Shown here: one piece after another, positions 21,473 through 32,758 of the stretch | Layout: every line of letters starts with the position of its first letter | Numbering within the stretch: position 1 is the first letter of the stretch | Assembly: GCA_033030425.1 (NCBI GenBank) | Contig: JAUFSD010000016.1 | Location: forward strand, 1,116,001-1,180,000 | Source: Verpa conica | Lineage: Eukaryota; Ascomycota; Pezizomycetes; Pezizales; Morchellaceae | Reading direction: 5' to 3' | DNA: 64,000 bases | The notes under the pieces: model-generated | The model's database searches: none | What the model saw: the letters and a program-made list of their open reading frames with translations, nothing else | Told to the model about the DNA's origin: nothing | Translations under genes and position numbers: made by a program

Positions 21473-23668
21473 CTAGGCGCCAAATTGACGAACAACCTTG
21501 TTCATGAGCATATCAATGCTCTTGTGAACCCTCAAACCAACCGCGGCAAACAACCCATCTTTTTGCTGTTGACAGGCCGTATCCTCCTCGGAACAGCTGT
21601 AATTATTCTCACCACCACCAGTGGTAGAGATGTTACTAGCCATAAACATTCCTGACCCCCCATGAAACACTACCTTCTCTTCAAAGATGTTGAAAGAGTT
21701 CATATCCGCAACAAGCTGGTATACGCATGCAGGCTTTTCGGGAAACTCGTTGGATACTGGGATTAGGTCTTGGATTGCTCGGGGAGTAATCAAGAACGGA
21801 TGGGTCTCTGCAGGGCCAGTTGCATTGTCTGCCTCTACTTTGCCTGCAATGCGGCTTGCGATCGAGGGGAACGCAGCAGTCGTTACCGGTTTCTGGCCCA
21901 AGTAATAGCTGGTGCCCGACTCGAATGGGGTGCACCGCATAACAGTTTCAGTAGTTTCACTAAACAGAGATGTTTGTGACTGGTTCCCTGGTGTATTATA
22001 ATTCGTAACTCCGTACAGTGAATCCTCGTACCGGTGACCTCTGATGACTCGCGACGGTCCTGGCCTATTGTGGCGGTCGATTGTCCAAATAAAGGAAGAA
22101 GAATCGCTATCGAACGGCTCTAGAAGAGTATAGAATGCGGGGCGATGGCAAATCCCAGATGGAGGTGTTGGGATGTCGTTATCAATGTCTGACTGCGTAT
22201 GCTCCGGTACATAGTACGATGCCGGATCATTGGGATCCTCAAAACACCCTGTAGTCGGCACCCTCACGGAGTCGCCCCCATCACATAACGCAAGATAGCG
22301 ATCAACGGTAGACTCTTCGTCAGTTGATTCGCTGGTGAAACTAGATTTTGGAGTCCTGGTACTGCCGTCTCTTGAGTTAATACTCCATGGATTGAAGATT
22401 GTTTCTACCGAGTGAGATAGTGGTGACTTCGAATAGGAAGATATGGCCGCTGAATGGCGTCTTTGACTAGAATCAGCCACCAGTGTCTGTCCGGAACTGT
22501 TGCTTGAGTTCTCGGCGGATGGTGAGTAATTCTCCTCTGGTCCGTCTCGTTGATGTTGGTCCTTCCTTCTGAAAAGTTCCGAAAGACAAATGCGGGAGAT
22601 ACGCGCTTTCCCTTTGATGGTACGACGGATGGTGTCTAGGAGGTGTCCTTTAAAAGCTACAAAGGATGTCGGAATAGTATCTAGTATGATTGATCCGTTA
22701 TTACTATCTGTACTAGATACTGGTGTTGCCTCGTTTGATTGGTTCTTGTGGGATGTATCAATACTGACACTGCTCACTATTCCAGTTGTATCGACATTTT
22801 CAGAGGAGCCCGGAACTGCAGAGGTTGATTGCTCAGACAATTGGGTAGACTCAGTGATACTATCACATTTGATCTCCGACAACGAACCAGCAGAAGAAGT
22901 GGCAGTATACTCATCGTAGGATAGGGAGCCTTGGTAATCTCTTTCAAAAGCCTTTTCAACCTTCGTACTGTCGCAAGATTTTTTACTCTCATCGGCAGTG
23001 GAAGATATATCCAAAGCAGTAGTACAAACAACTTCGAGACCCACGGGCACCTCGTCAACTACATCAGTGAAGCTTAACTTTCGGGCAACACGACGATCAT
23101 GCTCCGTTGTACAGTGAAGCATACTAGTGATCTCACTCATGAGGTTCCTCTCGGGAGTAGTCTCGGGAGTCAGCTCGGGGAACAAAGGCACACGAAAGCC
23201 GTCAGAGTCTGCACTCCTGACACTCCTCGGAGAAAAATTCACGAAACTAGTGATTTTTGTACCATCTTCTAGAACTCTTACAGTTCCAACAGCCTTCTTG
23301 GTGGGGGTAGTGGGGAAACCAAACACCGCCGACTTGATTTGAGACTCATGATTGCCTTCATATCTGACCGGACGCAGAACTTTGTCCGAAAGAGCCAAGG
23401 AAGACGGTGGAGCGTCGGAACCAGAATAATCTGGAAGACAGTTGCTGCCGGATTTACTGTAATTACCGTGTGGGAGAGTCGGGGCTGTAACGGGAGAAGC
23501 GGTGACCTTTGATTCATTTTCGTAATGACGAATAGTATCATTGGCGATGTTGTAATTGACTACTTCGGGGTGTTCAAAGCAGTTATTGATCGGAGCTCTT
23601 GGGGGAACGGCCTCTTTCTTCTTGGTACGTCTCAATGTACGATGGGGAGGAAGAGCGGAATCAGACAT
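21473..23668 (-). CDS. Orphan 731-residue Ser/Thr-rich protein
   Basis: A single long frame starts at ATG 23668. The N-terminus is basic (RTLRRTKKKEAVPPR). Most of the protein is Ser/Thr/Asp-rich, with PEST-like character and many SP/TP sites (for example TPETTPER, NFSPRS), so heavy phosphorylation is plausible. A basic helix-prone island sits mid-protein (LDTIRRTIKGKARISRICLS) and a second at the C-terminus (HKSIDMLMNKVVRQFGA). No known domain, signal peptide or membrane span is seen. It is the last of the minus-strand orphan run before the strand switch at 24.9 kb. Function is unknown. Confidence 0.78.
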   Translation of the reverse strand: MSDSALPPHRTLRRTKKKEAVPPRAPINNCFEHPEVVNYNIANDTIRHYENESKVTASPVTAPTLPHGNYSKSGSNCLPDYSGSDAPPSSLALSDKVLRPVRYEGNHESQIKSAVFGFPTTPTKKAVGTVRVLEDGTKITSFVNFSPRSVRSADSDGFRVPLFPELTPETTPERNLMSEITSMLHCTTEHDRRVARKLSFTDVVDEVPVGLEVVCTTALDISSTADESKKSCDSTKVEKAFERDYQGSLSYDEYTATSSAGSLSEIKCDSITESTQLSEQSTSAVPGSSENVDTTGIVSSVSIDTSHKNQSNEATPVSSTDSNNGSIILDTIPTSFVAFKGHLLDTIRRTIKGKARISRICLSELFRRKDQHQRDGPEENYSPSAENSSNSSGQTLVADSSQRRHSAAISSYSKSPLSHSVETIFNPWSINSRDGSTRTPKSSFTSESTDEESTVDRYLALCDGGDSVRVPTTGCFEDPNDPASYYVPEHTQSDIDNDIPTPPSGICHRPAFYTLLEPFDSDSSSFIWTIDRHNRPGPSRVIRGHRYEDSLYGVTNYNTPGNQSQTSLFSETTETVMRCTPFESGTSYYLGQKPVTTAAFPSIASRIAGKVEADNATGPAETHPFLITPRAIQDLIPVSNEFPEKPACVYQLVADMNSFNIFEEKVVFHGGSGMFMASNISTTGGGENNYSCSEEDTACQQQKDGLFAAVGLRVHKSIDMLMNKVVRQFGA

Positions 23669-24842
23669 CTCTTTAGTGCTGCGGTAAATAGGTGTACTTC
23701 TGCAAAATTCGAAAGAGACTTTATTCGGTAATTATGCGATGAGAGATAGTACTTTTGAGATCTATACACGAGTCAGTGATAGCTCTCAGCTTAAACATAG
23801 TGAGGGCCAAAAGATTAGCAAGAACTCTTTCAAGTACCTACTTTGAAGTTTTTATGGTAAGAAGAATCACGTTCAAATAAGGTTCCTCTGGTACTGAAAT
23901 CTGCCGGTAAATATCTTATCCTCCGCGATCGACACTATACGATTGTATTAGCGGAACGTCGAGATGCCTCATCTATCATTGGACCTACAATCTCCGGAAG
24001 TTCTTATACGATGATGTTCACTAGAAGCAAACTCAGTTCTTTTGTGTTGAGGTTACTGACAAGAGGAAATTCAACTGTGCTTATTTGACCAAGCTTATAG
24101 AAAAGGATGCGACGGACGTAGAGGGTGGTTCGAACTAGACTTGTAGAATTATATTATCTTCAATTTGTGATATCAAGAGTGATGGCAAATGGAAGAAAAT
24201 GTATTTCTGAAGTCTAAGGAAGTGAAAGGATTGAGTATGAGAGGACTTGAATGGAACAATCTGAGTGGAGTACACAGAAAAGCCTGTTGCTACAGCGACG
24301 GAGGTCGTAGTACATATCATTATTTACATTTTCGGAAATTACATTTTAGACCCACTTGGTGCCTCATAACAAAAGAGATTCTTATCCGATGCGGCAACAT
24401 TCATGTATGGTCACTGATGATTCTGGATCCTCAAACTTGGTTGTTTTGATCATGAATCTCATACTTTATAGATAGCACTAGATCTCGATATAGTCATTCC
24501 TCATGGCCTATCACTCGGTACCCAGAGATAGATACTATATGAAAGTAGCCAATATGCTCGGTCTTTCTGGGGTATGCCTATTGAGAAAATACTATATAAG
24601 AATCGTGTCAGGGAGGATCAATTAGATAGATATCTTGAAGCTTTTATTTATCCATTGTGAAATTTGACTTTCCGAGAAGTGAAAACGTAACAAACCGTTG
24701 CGGACCTAAAGTAGTGTTTCAAAGCTACAGAGGAAAGGTCCCGTTTCTGTGCACTGGTCTAGGCCAAAGCATCACCCGCGAAGCAGGGGCTTGAAAGTCT
24801 TATGTTCCAAGACATTCCAAATCCCCATTGTATTCAAGTTCA
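23669..24842. other. Divergent intergenic region
   Basis: This lies between a minus-strand and a plus-strand gene and should hold both promoters. Frames are short. Apart from a TATA run at its right edge I see no specific signals. Confidence 0.4.
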
Positions 24843-24852
24843 TTATATATAT
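24843..24852 (+). promoter_or_regulatory. TATA-box candidate for the gene starting at 24967
   Basis: A TATATATATA run about 115-120 bp upstream of the chosen ATG. The open frame continues through it, which is why I do not use the earlier ATG at 24802. Confidence 0.5.
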
Positions 24853-24966
24853 AACGGTCCCTTCTACACCACCTACCAGTATCTCACCATCCTCCCATCT
24901 ACAGGAATCATTCCATCAACAGACACTAGCTATCAGTCTTTGGGTTCCCATTCTCGTCTCGACATT

Positions 24967-25716
24967 ATGTGTCTTACACTCCTCACGCATTTTTCTTGCT
25001 GGCACAAGTCCTGTACGATCATGCCCACTACCAATTCATGCTTATTCGAGCTGCATGATGGTCTCACACACGTGTACACGGCAGACCGCTGTACTGACTG
25101 CAGTGCTGGCCACCATGAGGACTTCAAAGCCCTCTCTGTGGAACGGATTCGCGAGTTGTTTTACGAGACTTGCTGCTCCTATGACCACCCTCTCATGCAG
25201 GAAGTACTATACTGGTATCAATTCCATTCGACACCAGGCCACACATGCTCAGCACCCTATTACTGCTATGAGCATAACTGGAAGACTTACTACGGCGAGT
25301 ATGCACGTGAAGCATGGGACTACGCACTGATGCCGAAGGAGAAACCGCAGCCTGAACAGTCCTTGTTTGGCACCTTCGGTACCGACTATGAGGATTACAG
25401 GAGCGAGGATCTACAGATCTTTGTGGCAGAGGATCCGTGTGAACTCGCAGCAACCTTTGGTGACATGGTAGAGACGCCGGCAATTATTCATGCCCCGTTG
25501 GTCCCGTTTCATAAAATTCAGTCATCTTCTAGTCTCCGAAAAGTAGAAAAGAATCCAGAGGAGCAGCAAAGCAGAGAGAGCGCTGGCAATAACTCGCTAG
25601 TCAATGACAACAAAAATCCAGCGGCCAACCAGGCACTTCCGATATCATATGTTCCTTTTCTTGCACGATCCAAGCGTAGAGCTAGGTCAGATAAGTGGAA
25701 ATTCCTGAGGTTTTAG
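24967..25716 (+). CDS. Cys/His-rich fungal hypothetical protein, 249 residues
   Basis: The start at 24967 lies downstream of the TATA run; an earlier in-frame ATG (24802) is upstream of it and unlikely. The N-terminal 60 residues have a zinc-binding-like arrangement (MCLTL, FSCWHKSC, C25, then CTDC at 42-45). This resembles the MC...C-x-H...C..C start seen in many uncharacterised ascomycete proteins. A middle block (CYEHNWKTYYGEYAREAW) is well ordered in appearance. The C-terminal 80 residues are polar and end in a basic tail (KRRARSDKWKFLRF). A decayed paralog fragment lies near 53.3 kb. Metal binding is inferred, not shown. Confidence 0.68.
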   Translation: MCLTLLTHFSCWHKSCTIMPTTNSCLFELHDGLTHVYTADRCTDCSAGHHEDFKALSVERIRELFYETCCSYDHPLMQEVLYWYQFHSTPGHTCSAPYYCYEHNWKTYYGEYAREAWDYALMPKEKPQPEQSLFGTFGTDYEDYRSEDLQIFVAEDPCELAATFGDMVETPAIIHAPLVPFHKIQSSSSLRKVEKNPEEQQSRESAGNNSLVNDNKNPAANQALPISYVPFLARSKRRARSDKWKFLRF

Positions 25717-26309
25717 TTTAATCATTCTGACAAATCTCGTAGTGAAACGAAGCTGCGTGGAGGTAACACCAACTGGGAAAAGAGGCAGAAGCTGCTTTCT
25801 CCACCTAAGGGCACCCAGAATAAGGGTTGTATCCGTTAGGTGCGCGTGTATCCGTACAACCACCGAAGAATGTGGTGTATAGTTTGTAGAAGGTTACAGA
25901 AGAATGGAATTACGGGGGTGGTATGGGTTTTTGAAATGAATGAAACAATGGATAGCTTATTAATTAATGAGTCATAATAAATTTAGCCCTAGGGCTGCTT
26001 GGGGATGAATGATTAGGATTGCTGATCTGGATTTGTTGATCGTGTTATCACAGTAGTTATCCTAATATATAGCCAATAATGCTTATTCCATTTTTCGTCA
26101 TAAAGCTTCCACCTATAGAGGCTATTACAGATCATCATAACGAACTATTCCTAAAGTACTTCTTTAAGATAGACAGTAGGCTGATACGAAACAAGAAGGT
26201 ACATAAAGAAAGGGCCGAAATAATTAAGACGAGTATATATTCAGCAACATTATCAGCACCACCCAAAAACTTGTGATTCATCTCTACCACCAGAATCGGA
26301 TTGAAACTT

Positions 26310-26733
26310 CTACTTCCTACCAATCATGAACTTTTCCTTGATAGCCCAAGCCAAATCCTTAGCTGCCATTTTGAGACGACTGTGATCCTTCCTCTCCTCG
26401 CGAAAATGCACACATCCCGCAGCTTCGAACTTGACAAGCCTGGCAGCAGCCTTAGTGTCCTCCTCATTGAACTCTAATTGTCTCTTCATTAATGCATCCT
26501 CGTTCGCGGCACGTTCTTGAGGAGAGATTTGTTTCTTGGGAAGAACGGCTGTGAGAGAGACGCAGCTCGCGCCATGGGTACGAGAAATACGAGTAGCTAT
26601 TGGGGTGCCAGTGTAAGCGTAAGGCTCGACGTTGCTCTGGGAACGGAGCTGTGCGAAGAATATTAGTCGATACGTTTTGTAGACGCAGGAGTGATGGGAG
26701 TAGGCATCTTACGCGTTTGATCACTCTTGACAT
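26310..26733 (-). CDS. Small two-exon helical, basic protein, about 119 residues
   Basis: Exon 1 is only seven codons (26733-26713) and is followed by a 64-bp intron (26712-26649; GTAAGA donor, CGACTAAT branch-like site, CGCACAG acceptor). Exon 2 runs 26648-26310. The joined protein starts MSRVIKR. Its C-terminal half is a long amphipathic helix region rich in Lys, Glu and Ala (AAARLVKFEA, SRLKMAAKDLAWAIKEKF). No longer frame exists on either strand here, and the intron restores a single clean frame, which supports the model. No family is recognised. Confidence 0.68.
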
Positions 26734-28413
26734 GTTGTGATGAGGGAGTGGTTTTCGGTTTGAATTGAGACACTGAAGAAATGGGTGTGGTAGGGCAGCG
26801 GCTGATTTTAAAAGGCGTTTGAATATCTTTTGTATGGTGCCTTGAATTTCATATCAAAATGGATTATCTCTATGTCTAAATGGGAACAGAATGGTAGATA
26901 TACTTACGGTTTGTCACCTAATTGAGTAATATAAGTCAGGTATATAGGCAAATGTTCTGTGTAGCTCGCGCGATGATAGAAACTGTAGTCAAATCTCTAG
27001 TATGAATACTACGTGTAAGAACTATGGTGATATAAGTGTAAACAAGTACTTTGATCGTTGAAGGATGGTCTCGTCAAGTGGCGAACATTTACGATCCACG
27101 ATGCCCTCTCCCACTAGGTGACTGCTCAGTGAAAATTTAGGGCTACCATACCCTTAATTTCTGAGGTTCAGAGAATGTAGGTCAGGAAAATTTAATTTTC
27201 TCATGTAGTAGGCAGTGACTTACCTTCCATCATGTCCGTTCCAGTCTAGCGTTTCTCAGAATTGGGCGGACTTTACTACTAGAACATATCATAGTGTGAC
27301 TCCGCTGTCAGGAAATTGGTGTTTTGAAGCTCCACCTATTCTAAATTCAACCGCTGAGGATAAATTATCCCCTTGTCATAGTAGATTACCGTCTGCCACA
27401 TATGGGGCTGTTCCATTCTCCCTCCGCTTACTTTCGGGCATTACACTCGTCTATACCCGTTAAATATTTCACATGCCTCTCACCACGCTCTCTGGCTTAT
27501 GTTTCGGCCAAAGCAGAATATATTCATTGTGCTCTGTATACCTGGAATATTCTCTCGTATACCATGAGTTTCTGCCTCCATCGAAGCAGCAGTTCCGAGT
27601 AAGCCAAGACGTTACTCTTGGCTGTAAACTTTGTGTTTAAAGAGCAACCTGCTTGTACATAGGCGTGCGAGCGCACGTAAGAAAGCCCTTTATTGTACCC
27701 TTAGGGGTTTTTGATGATATATACCCCCTAGACAAATATTACGGTGATATTCTCATCCTGAAAGATTATTGTTCTAAGTGTTCTTTCATTAATGACTATG
27801 AGCTGCACGACCTATCAATTTTCTGCCTAGTTTAGTTGTATTTCATCTGTGAGGAATTTATTTGTAAGAGGCATAACTAAGTTGACCCATCTCTCATCAC
27901 TATCTCGCTGCTGGTGATTGCGTTGCACTGTAGAGTTGGATCATCCAGGAAATCAGTTGGTAGATAGCAAGGTAGACAAAGCTAAAGAATAGCCAATGAA
28001 GATAAACGAGCCTGCTCGCTTGCCCAGGAAGCTTTGGTTTCTCATAACAGAATATCTTTGAATTTGTATCATGAGTGTTCTCGTTACGACTCTGGATGAG
28101 CTTCCTATGTTTATTTAGGTTGTTGATAAGGATGGTTCATGGAACATATTAAATGTCAACCTGCTCACGGGCTATCATGGGGTAGCCAAGAGCTCGCTGC
28201 CTATAAAAAAGAATTATTTCCTCGGTAAATAGATAGATATTTCTTTCATTAGTCACAACCCATTAGAGATTACAAAGTGTACATAACCCAAGATCCATGC
28301 TATACAGACGGGAAAGACTATCAACAGAACTAGGAAAAGATACCACTTAGACACGGCCGAACAAAACTGGCTTCCTTCCACCATCATCAATGACCCATTC
28401 AAACCTCCTAAAG
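26734..28413. other. Intergenic, no supported gene
   Basis: Three short plus-strand frames (27215-27835) do not join convincingly. A small palindrome (AAAATTTAATTTT) occurs near 27190. Nothing else is recognised. Confidence 0.4.
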
Positions 28414-29331
28414 TTACTTCCACTCCTCTTCATCGGGCGGCCCAATCCTACACATCGACTGCACCTTCTTCACGCATCTCTCAATCCTCATGTGCACCTC
28501 ACTCTGCGCAAATCTAGCATGCTCCTTATAGAATCCATTCCGCTTCTTGCCACTGTTCTCTTCCTTCATTTGAGCCCTGAGTTTCTTCTTCAATGTCTTC
28601 CAAGCACTCTTAGCCTCCTGCTTCTCAAACTTCTTGGTGCTCGCTTTAACCGCCTCCTGCCTGCGCTGGACCTCACGCGAGGTCTTGTCACGGTTAGCGA
28701 ATCTCCGCTCAGCGAGGTCCAGGTGCAATGCCGTCGCAGCGAGAGCATCGGAGGCGATGGTGCTAGCGGAGTGGCCGGGGAAATCGGTAGATTTGAAACA
28801 TGCCTGCTGAGCGGGTCCGTTGCCTTTGTCAAACAGTGGGGTAATTGCCATAGAGTCCATAGAAGGGGTCCGGCGGCGCTCCTCATCATATTCGGACTCC
28901 TCCCGCTCGATGAAGGGGTTGCTGGTGGAGAAGGTAGGATGAGTGAGTATCATATCTGGAATTTGAATGTGTGACAGTGGGGGCAGGACGTAAGGGAGGT
29001 CGACAATGGGTGCCTGTTCCTTGGTGTCGATGAAAGGGCTGATAGGAGCAAGCGAGTTGCCGAGGTTGTTACAACCGTTCTTGTAGGAGGTATGTTCAAG
29101 ATGGACCTGGGGGGAATGCTGCCGGCGGTCGCTCCCGGTTTGCGCTAATATGTCCCCTCGAAGATATTGAGTACGAAGATTGACGCGGGAGATTGTGGGA
29201 TTGACCAGCAGAAGGTCAGTACTATCACTATTGCTAATACTCATGTGTTCCTTGAACCTGGATGTAGATGGTTTCTTGTTCATAGTGGAGATAGGAATCC
29301 TTGAGCTCCTGATTGCCGGGCGGTTTTCCAT
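28414..29331 (-). CDS. Orphan 305-residue protein with Lys-rich helical C-terminus
   Basis: A single frame starts at ATG 29331. The first 190 residues are mixed polar and Pro-containing. Residues about 205-290 are highly charged and helix-prone (LAERRFANRDKTSREVQRRQ, KSAWKTLKKKLRAQMKEEN), consistent with a coiled coil or nucleic-acid-binding helix. The end is acidic (DEEEWK), unlike the basic ends of the 2-24 kb genes. A TATATA at 29629-29634 lies about 300 bp upstream. No known domain is recognised. Confidence 0.72.
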   Translation of the reverse strand: MENRPAIRSSRIPISTMNKKPSTSRFKEHMSISNSDSTDLLLVNPTISRVNLRTQYLRGDILAQTGSDRRQHSPQVHLEHTSYKNGCNNLGNSLAPISPFIDTKEQAPIVDLPYVLPPLSHIQIPDMILTHPTFSTSNPFIEREESEYDEERRRTPSMDSMAITPLFDKGNGPAQQACFKSTDFPGHSASTIASDALAATALHLDLAERRFANRDKTSREVQRRQEAVKASTKKFEKQEAKSAWKTLKKKLRAQMKEENSGKKRNGFYKEHARFAQSEVHMRIERCVKKVQSMCRIGPPDEEEWK

Positions 29332-30102
29332 GTGTTAAATGTTGAGAGTTAAGCTGTAGAATGAATGTTGAGTAAGAACTAGGAACTGAAGGAATATCCC
29401 ATTACCCCAAGCAATGAAAATCAGTGTACATTCAAAGGAGTGTGATGGAGAGGTGTGTGGTGAAGGAGCTGGTAGCGAACGCGTTTCTTATGCTTCAGAT
29501 GAAACAGTCGCACCCATGCATTGAACTCCTTACGGCATGTAGCCAACTTGCTTTGGACTTTACATGAAATGTCTTGGAGCAGCAATAGAAATATAACTAC
29601 CTCATTGGTGTATCTGTTAGGACAAAGCTATATAGATTCTATTATGTGGGGGTTTGTGTGGAAGCACGTGACAAGGCACGCGAGTGATAATATGTGACGA
29701 TCATTCACCCTCACATCTCGCGAAGTATAGTATACTTTGGAAGAGTCACGGGATAAGTTTGAGAACTAGTAAGCGTACCAGTTGTATTTAGATAAAGAAG
29801 TATTTCTTATGTAGGTTGCACACAAACTAAGGCATACAGCTATGAAAAGGCATGGATTGTTTTAATTGCTATGTAGCGGCTCGCATATGCTAGCCGGGCT
29901 AAGCCCCTAAACACAAGAATACTGGTATTACATGGAATTCAAACGTAATGAATATCCTGTCAACTAAAATGAAGCAATTGGTATTGCTAGCTATGGACCA
30001 GTCATACATTACTTTCCACAGGACCATGATAAGAATACTTTAGTATATTTCGAGGACGTTCCAGCAGTAAATATTGGGAGACTGCTCCCATAGCTATCAG
30101 CT

Positions 30103-31125
30103 CTACAGTCCTATTACAAAAGCTATGACTAAGAGTGCCCCTGGAATAGAAACCGATAATGGAGCAAGAATGCCGGCAGAATTAGGCTCTGAACTGGGCA
30201 ATGTATCACTACGACTACTCGTAGTATTAGTGGTGCTATTGAGGTGAGCCGGAGCTATGCTGGTCAGGGTCGTTGGCACGGTGTTGGTACTGCTTTCTTG
30301 GCTACCTCTCATACTTTCCGATTGCACAGAGTGACTAGTACTTGAGGTGACAGTTGCGTCATCGAATGTGAATACTGACAGGGTTAGCTTTGCTGTAATC
30401 TTGGCCCAGGGATAGACGCAAACCTGGAAGTGAAAATCCAGTGTTTTTATACGACTGCGGGAGGCTATTAGAGAGAGTGTGAACGTGTAGAGATTTTGAG
30501 AGAGTCAAATCTGGATATAACCCAAAAGAGTGATCAGTATCCTTTTTTTGATAACTGCCCGGGAGTAGGGCAGTAGAGAAGATATGGATGACGGAGATAT
30601 GACTATGAGATAATGTGACAGTAACTGACCTTCTGCCTCAGAATCATGAGGGGGATCCTCAACGGTAGCTGTTGGCATCGTCATAGAGCCGCTAAACAGT
30701 GGCTGGCTTGTCTCAGGTGTGTAACTGGTCTCCGGTTTGGTGAAGCTAAACTCCCTCTGTGAACCAATCACGACAGATAGCGGGGTATCGGTGATGATAG
30801 TATGATAATATCCCGAGGTGCTTGATGGGAATGTACTCGACTGATCAAAGTTGTCAAAGTATGAGATGTAAGTGCTATGATAGATTATACCAGTAAGATT
30901 CAAGTAACCTGTGTGTGATAGTGAAAATCGACGGTAGAGGAAAGGCCAAAGGCAATACCTATCTATATCGGCAGAGCCTGTATGAGTTTCTCCGACGAGT
31001 ACTGAAGCTACAGTGGATTCTTCGCGAACTGAAATATCTCTGGCATGGTAGTTGTCTAGAGCCAGGGTTAAGGTAGCTCCCAAGAGCGCAGGAATAATGA
31101 TTAATGAGATAGTTGAGAGATGCAT
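30103..31125 (-). CDS. Secreted, probably GPI-anchored Ser/Thr-rich surface protein
   Basis: The frame starts at ATG 31125 with a clear signal peptide (about residues 1-22: MHLSTISLIIIPALLGATL). The ectodomain has an NLT glycosylation site and aromatic-rich segments. The first exon runs to about 30638 (donor GTCAGT), and the reading frame resumes in a second exon from about 30475 or 30462. The exact splice pair is uncertain because two acceptors fit. The second exon reads ...VCVYPWAKITAKLTLSVFTF, then a Ser/Thr-rich stalk, and ends NSAGILAPLSVS followed by a hydrophobic tail, a standard GPI-attachment signal. Expected at the plasma membrane or cell wall. I do not recognise the family. Confidence 0.65.
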
Positions 31126-32116
31126 GATTAAGAAATTCGGGTCAGTCGTCAACAGGTTAGACTGGGTGATAGTGGGCAGAATAGTCGGAATCAATTGAAG
31201 TTGACTTGAAAAGGCTGAGAGATTCTGTAGAATAAATTAGTGACGATGGGGTCTCAAGGGAGAGGAGGAAAGGTAAAGGAGTTCAGCGGTGGGTCCAAAC
31301 TTTATGACGTGAAGGGGAGTGAACAGCTTGCAGAAACCATTTGACTAGCAGAGTGAAACACAGGCCACGGAAGTACGTCTAAGGGTGGCGGCCCAGGGGG
31401 CTCATGTTGTTCACTGCTTCTGTTGCTGGGGCAACAACTACTGTGGCTACAACCCGACGCCATGAGCCGGGCAGATGCGACCACAGAGTATCATGTACTC
31501 TGGTACATCAGCCCCCCAAGGAATACAAGTACCTAACCTCTTTACAAAGATTCTCGGACTGATGAGGATCCACACTTGCTTAGTCGACACCTGAAGAAGT
31601 ATTGCGGAAGAGTTCGATGACTGTTCAACGCTCTTAAGAGAAACCTATTACCATCAGTCTCTCGTATAGCGATGAATGAAGCACCTACTTTAGATTCCAT
31701 TCACCATGTACGAAGCCCACTACGGTAAACCTACGAGGCTAGAGGTATCTGTTCTCTATACATCATTATCCTTTGACTGAGCAAGCGGTACATATCGGTA
31801 GGATAGCAAAGTGTTGGTAAAATATGATTGGGGCGGTGTATATATCTAGCTATATCCTCGTGTAGTTTTTAAATCGACAACGATCGGTATGTTCTTCCCA
31901 TGATCAGCACACTATCAATCTGATACTTGTTAATACCGTCACCCTTGGTACCTAGGGAATTATAGGTGTGAAAGAGTCCTCCACTATTACTTCAAATACT
32001 CGTCACATGATTGCCCACGTACATGGGGATGATTTTGGCACCAAAGGTCAGTATTTATCGTAGTAGATATCAACATTTATTTTGGACTATAGAAAATTTG
32101 AAACCTTCGGCCTCAG
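31126..32116. other. Intergenic, no supported gene
   Basis: Holds the presumed promoter of the GPI-anchored protein gene. A Ser/Pro/Cys-rich frame at 31302-31484 is short and unconvincing. Confidence 0.4.
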
Positions 32117-32758
32117 CTACCACAAGATCCCTGTCATAGACCTGGACCTTTTCCGCCTTCTGACCTTTCTAATTTCAGTCTGAATTGTCCGTTTCCCTTC
32201 AAGGAGATCATTTTTCAGCCCTTTTACCCTTGTGGCCGTACCTTCAGGTATAGGCAGCTTAGCATTATCCATCGCATTCGATAACTCTAACGCCCACAGA
32301 GAGTCCCATGCAGCACCCTCAGAACGTTTCTCCAACTGAGTGTCTGTTTCTTTCACTAATTTCTCCATCCATTTTACAGCTTTCCCTGTTATAACCGGCA
32401 TATCTTCAGGTGGTATCTTAACTACCGGCTTCGGGTCAACTTTCTTAAGAGGCTCCTTACGAGGCTCCTTCTTTTTACCTTTTGGAACATCAAGCCTGAT
32501 TCTTTTCTTCTCCGGGTAATCATCATCATCTCCAGGAACATACCGCAGCACTTGGGGCTCAGGCCGAATCAATCCCAGCGCTACTACCACTTCCGACCTC
32601 TTGATCGGCTCCGGCTCGGGCTTCTTAGATTCCGCCTCTGGGTCGTCTTGAGTCTCTGGTATAACTTCATCGTCATCATCTGAGGCTGTTTTCTTCGGTG
32701 GTTCATCATCTGAGGCTATTACTAGTACCACTGGCGGAGCTACCCCTGGTTCAGCCAT
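32117..32758 (-). CDS. Acidic, Lys-rich nuclear-type protein with SUMO-interaction-like motif
   Basis: The first ATG of the frame is 32758, giving 213 residues. Residues 10-19 (VVLVIASDDE) match a SUMO-interaction motif: a hydrophobic V/I/L core followed by acidic residues. Next come Asp/Glu runs (DDDDEVIPETQDD), Lys/Pro-rich stretches (KKRIRLDVPKGKKKEPRKE, a nuclear-localisation-like cluster) and a helical segment (KAVKWMEKLVKETDTQLEKR). The protein ends KVRRRKRSRSMTGILW. The composition suggests a nuclear, perhaps chromatin-associated protein, which is inference only. The open frame continues upstream of the ATG, so an extra 5' exon is possible. Confidence 0.62.
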   Translation of the reverse strand: MAEPGVAPPVVLVIASDDEPPKKTASDDDDEVIPETQDDPEAESKKPEPEPIKRSEVVVALGLIRPEPQVLRYVPGDDDDYPEKKRIRLDVPKGKKKEPRKEPLKKVDPKPVVKIPPEDMPVITGKAVKWMEKLVKETDTQLEKRSEGAAWDSLWALELSNAMDNAKLPIPEGTATRVKGLKNDLLEGKRTIQTEIRKVRRRKRSRSMTGILW

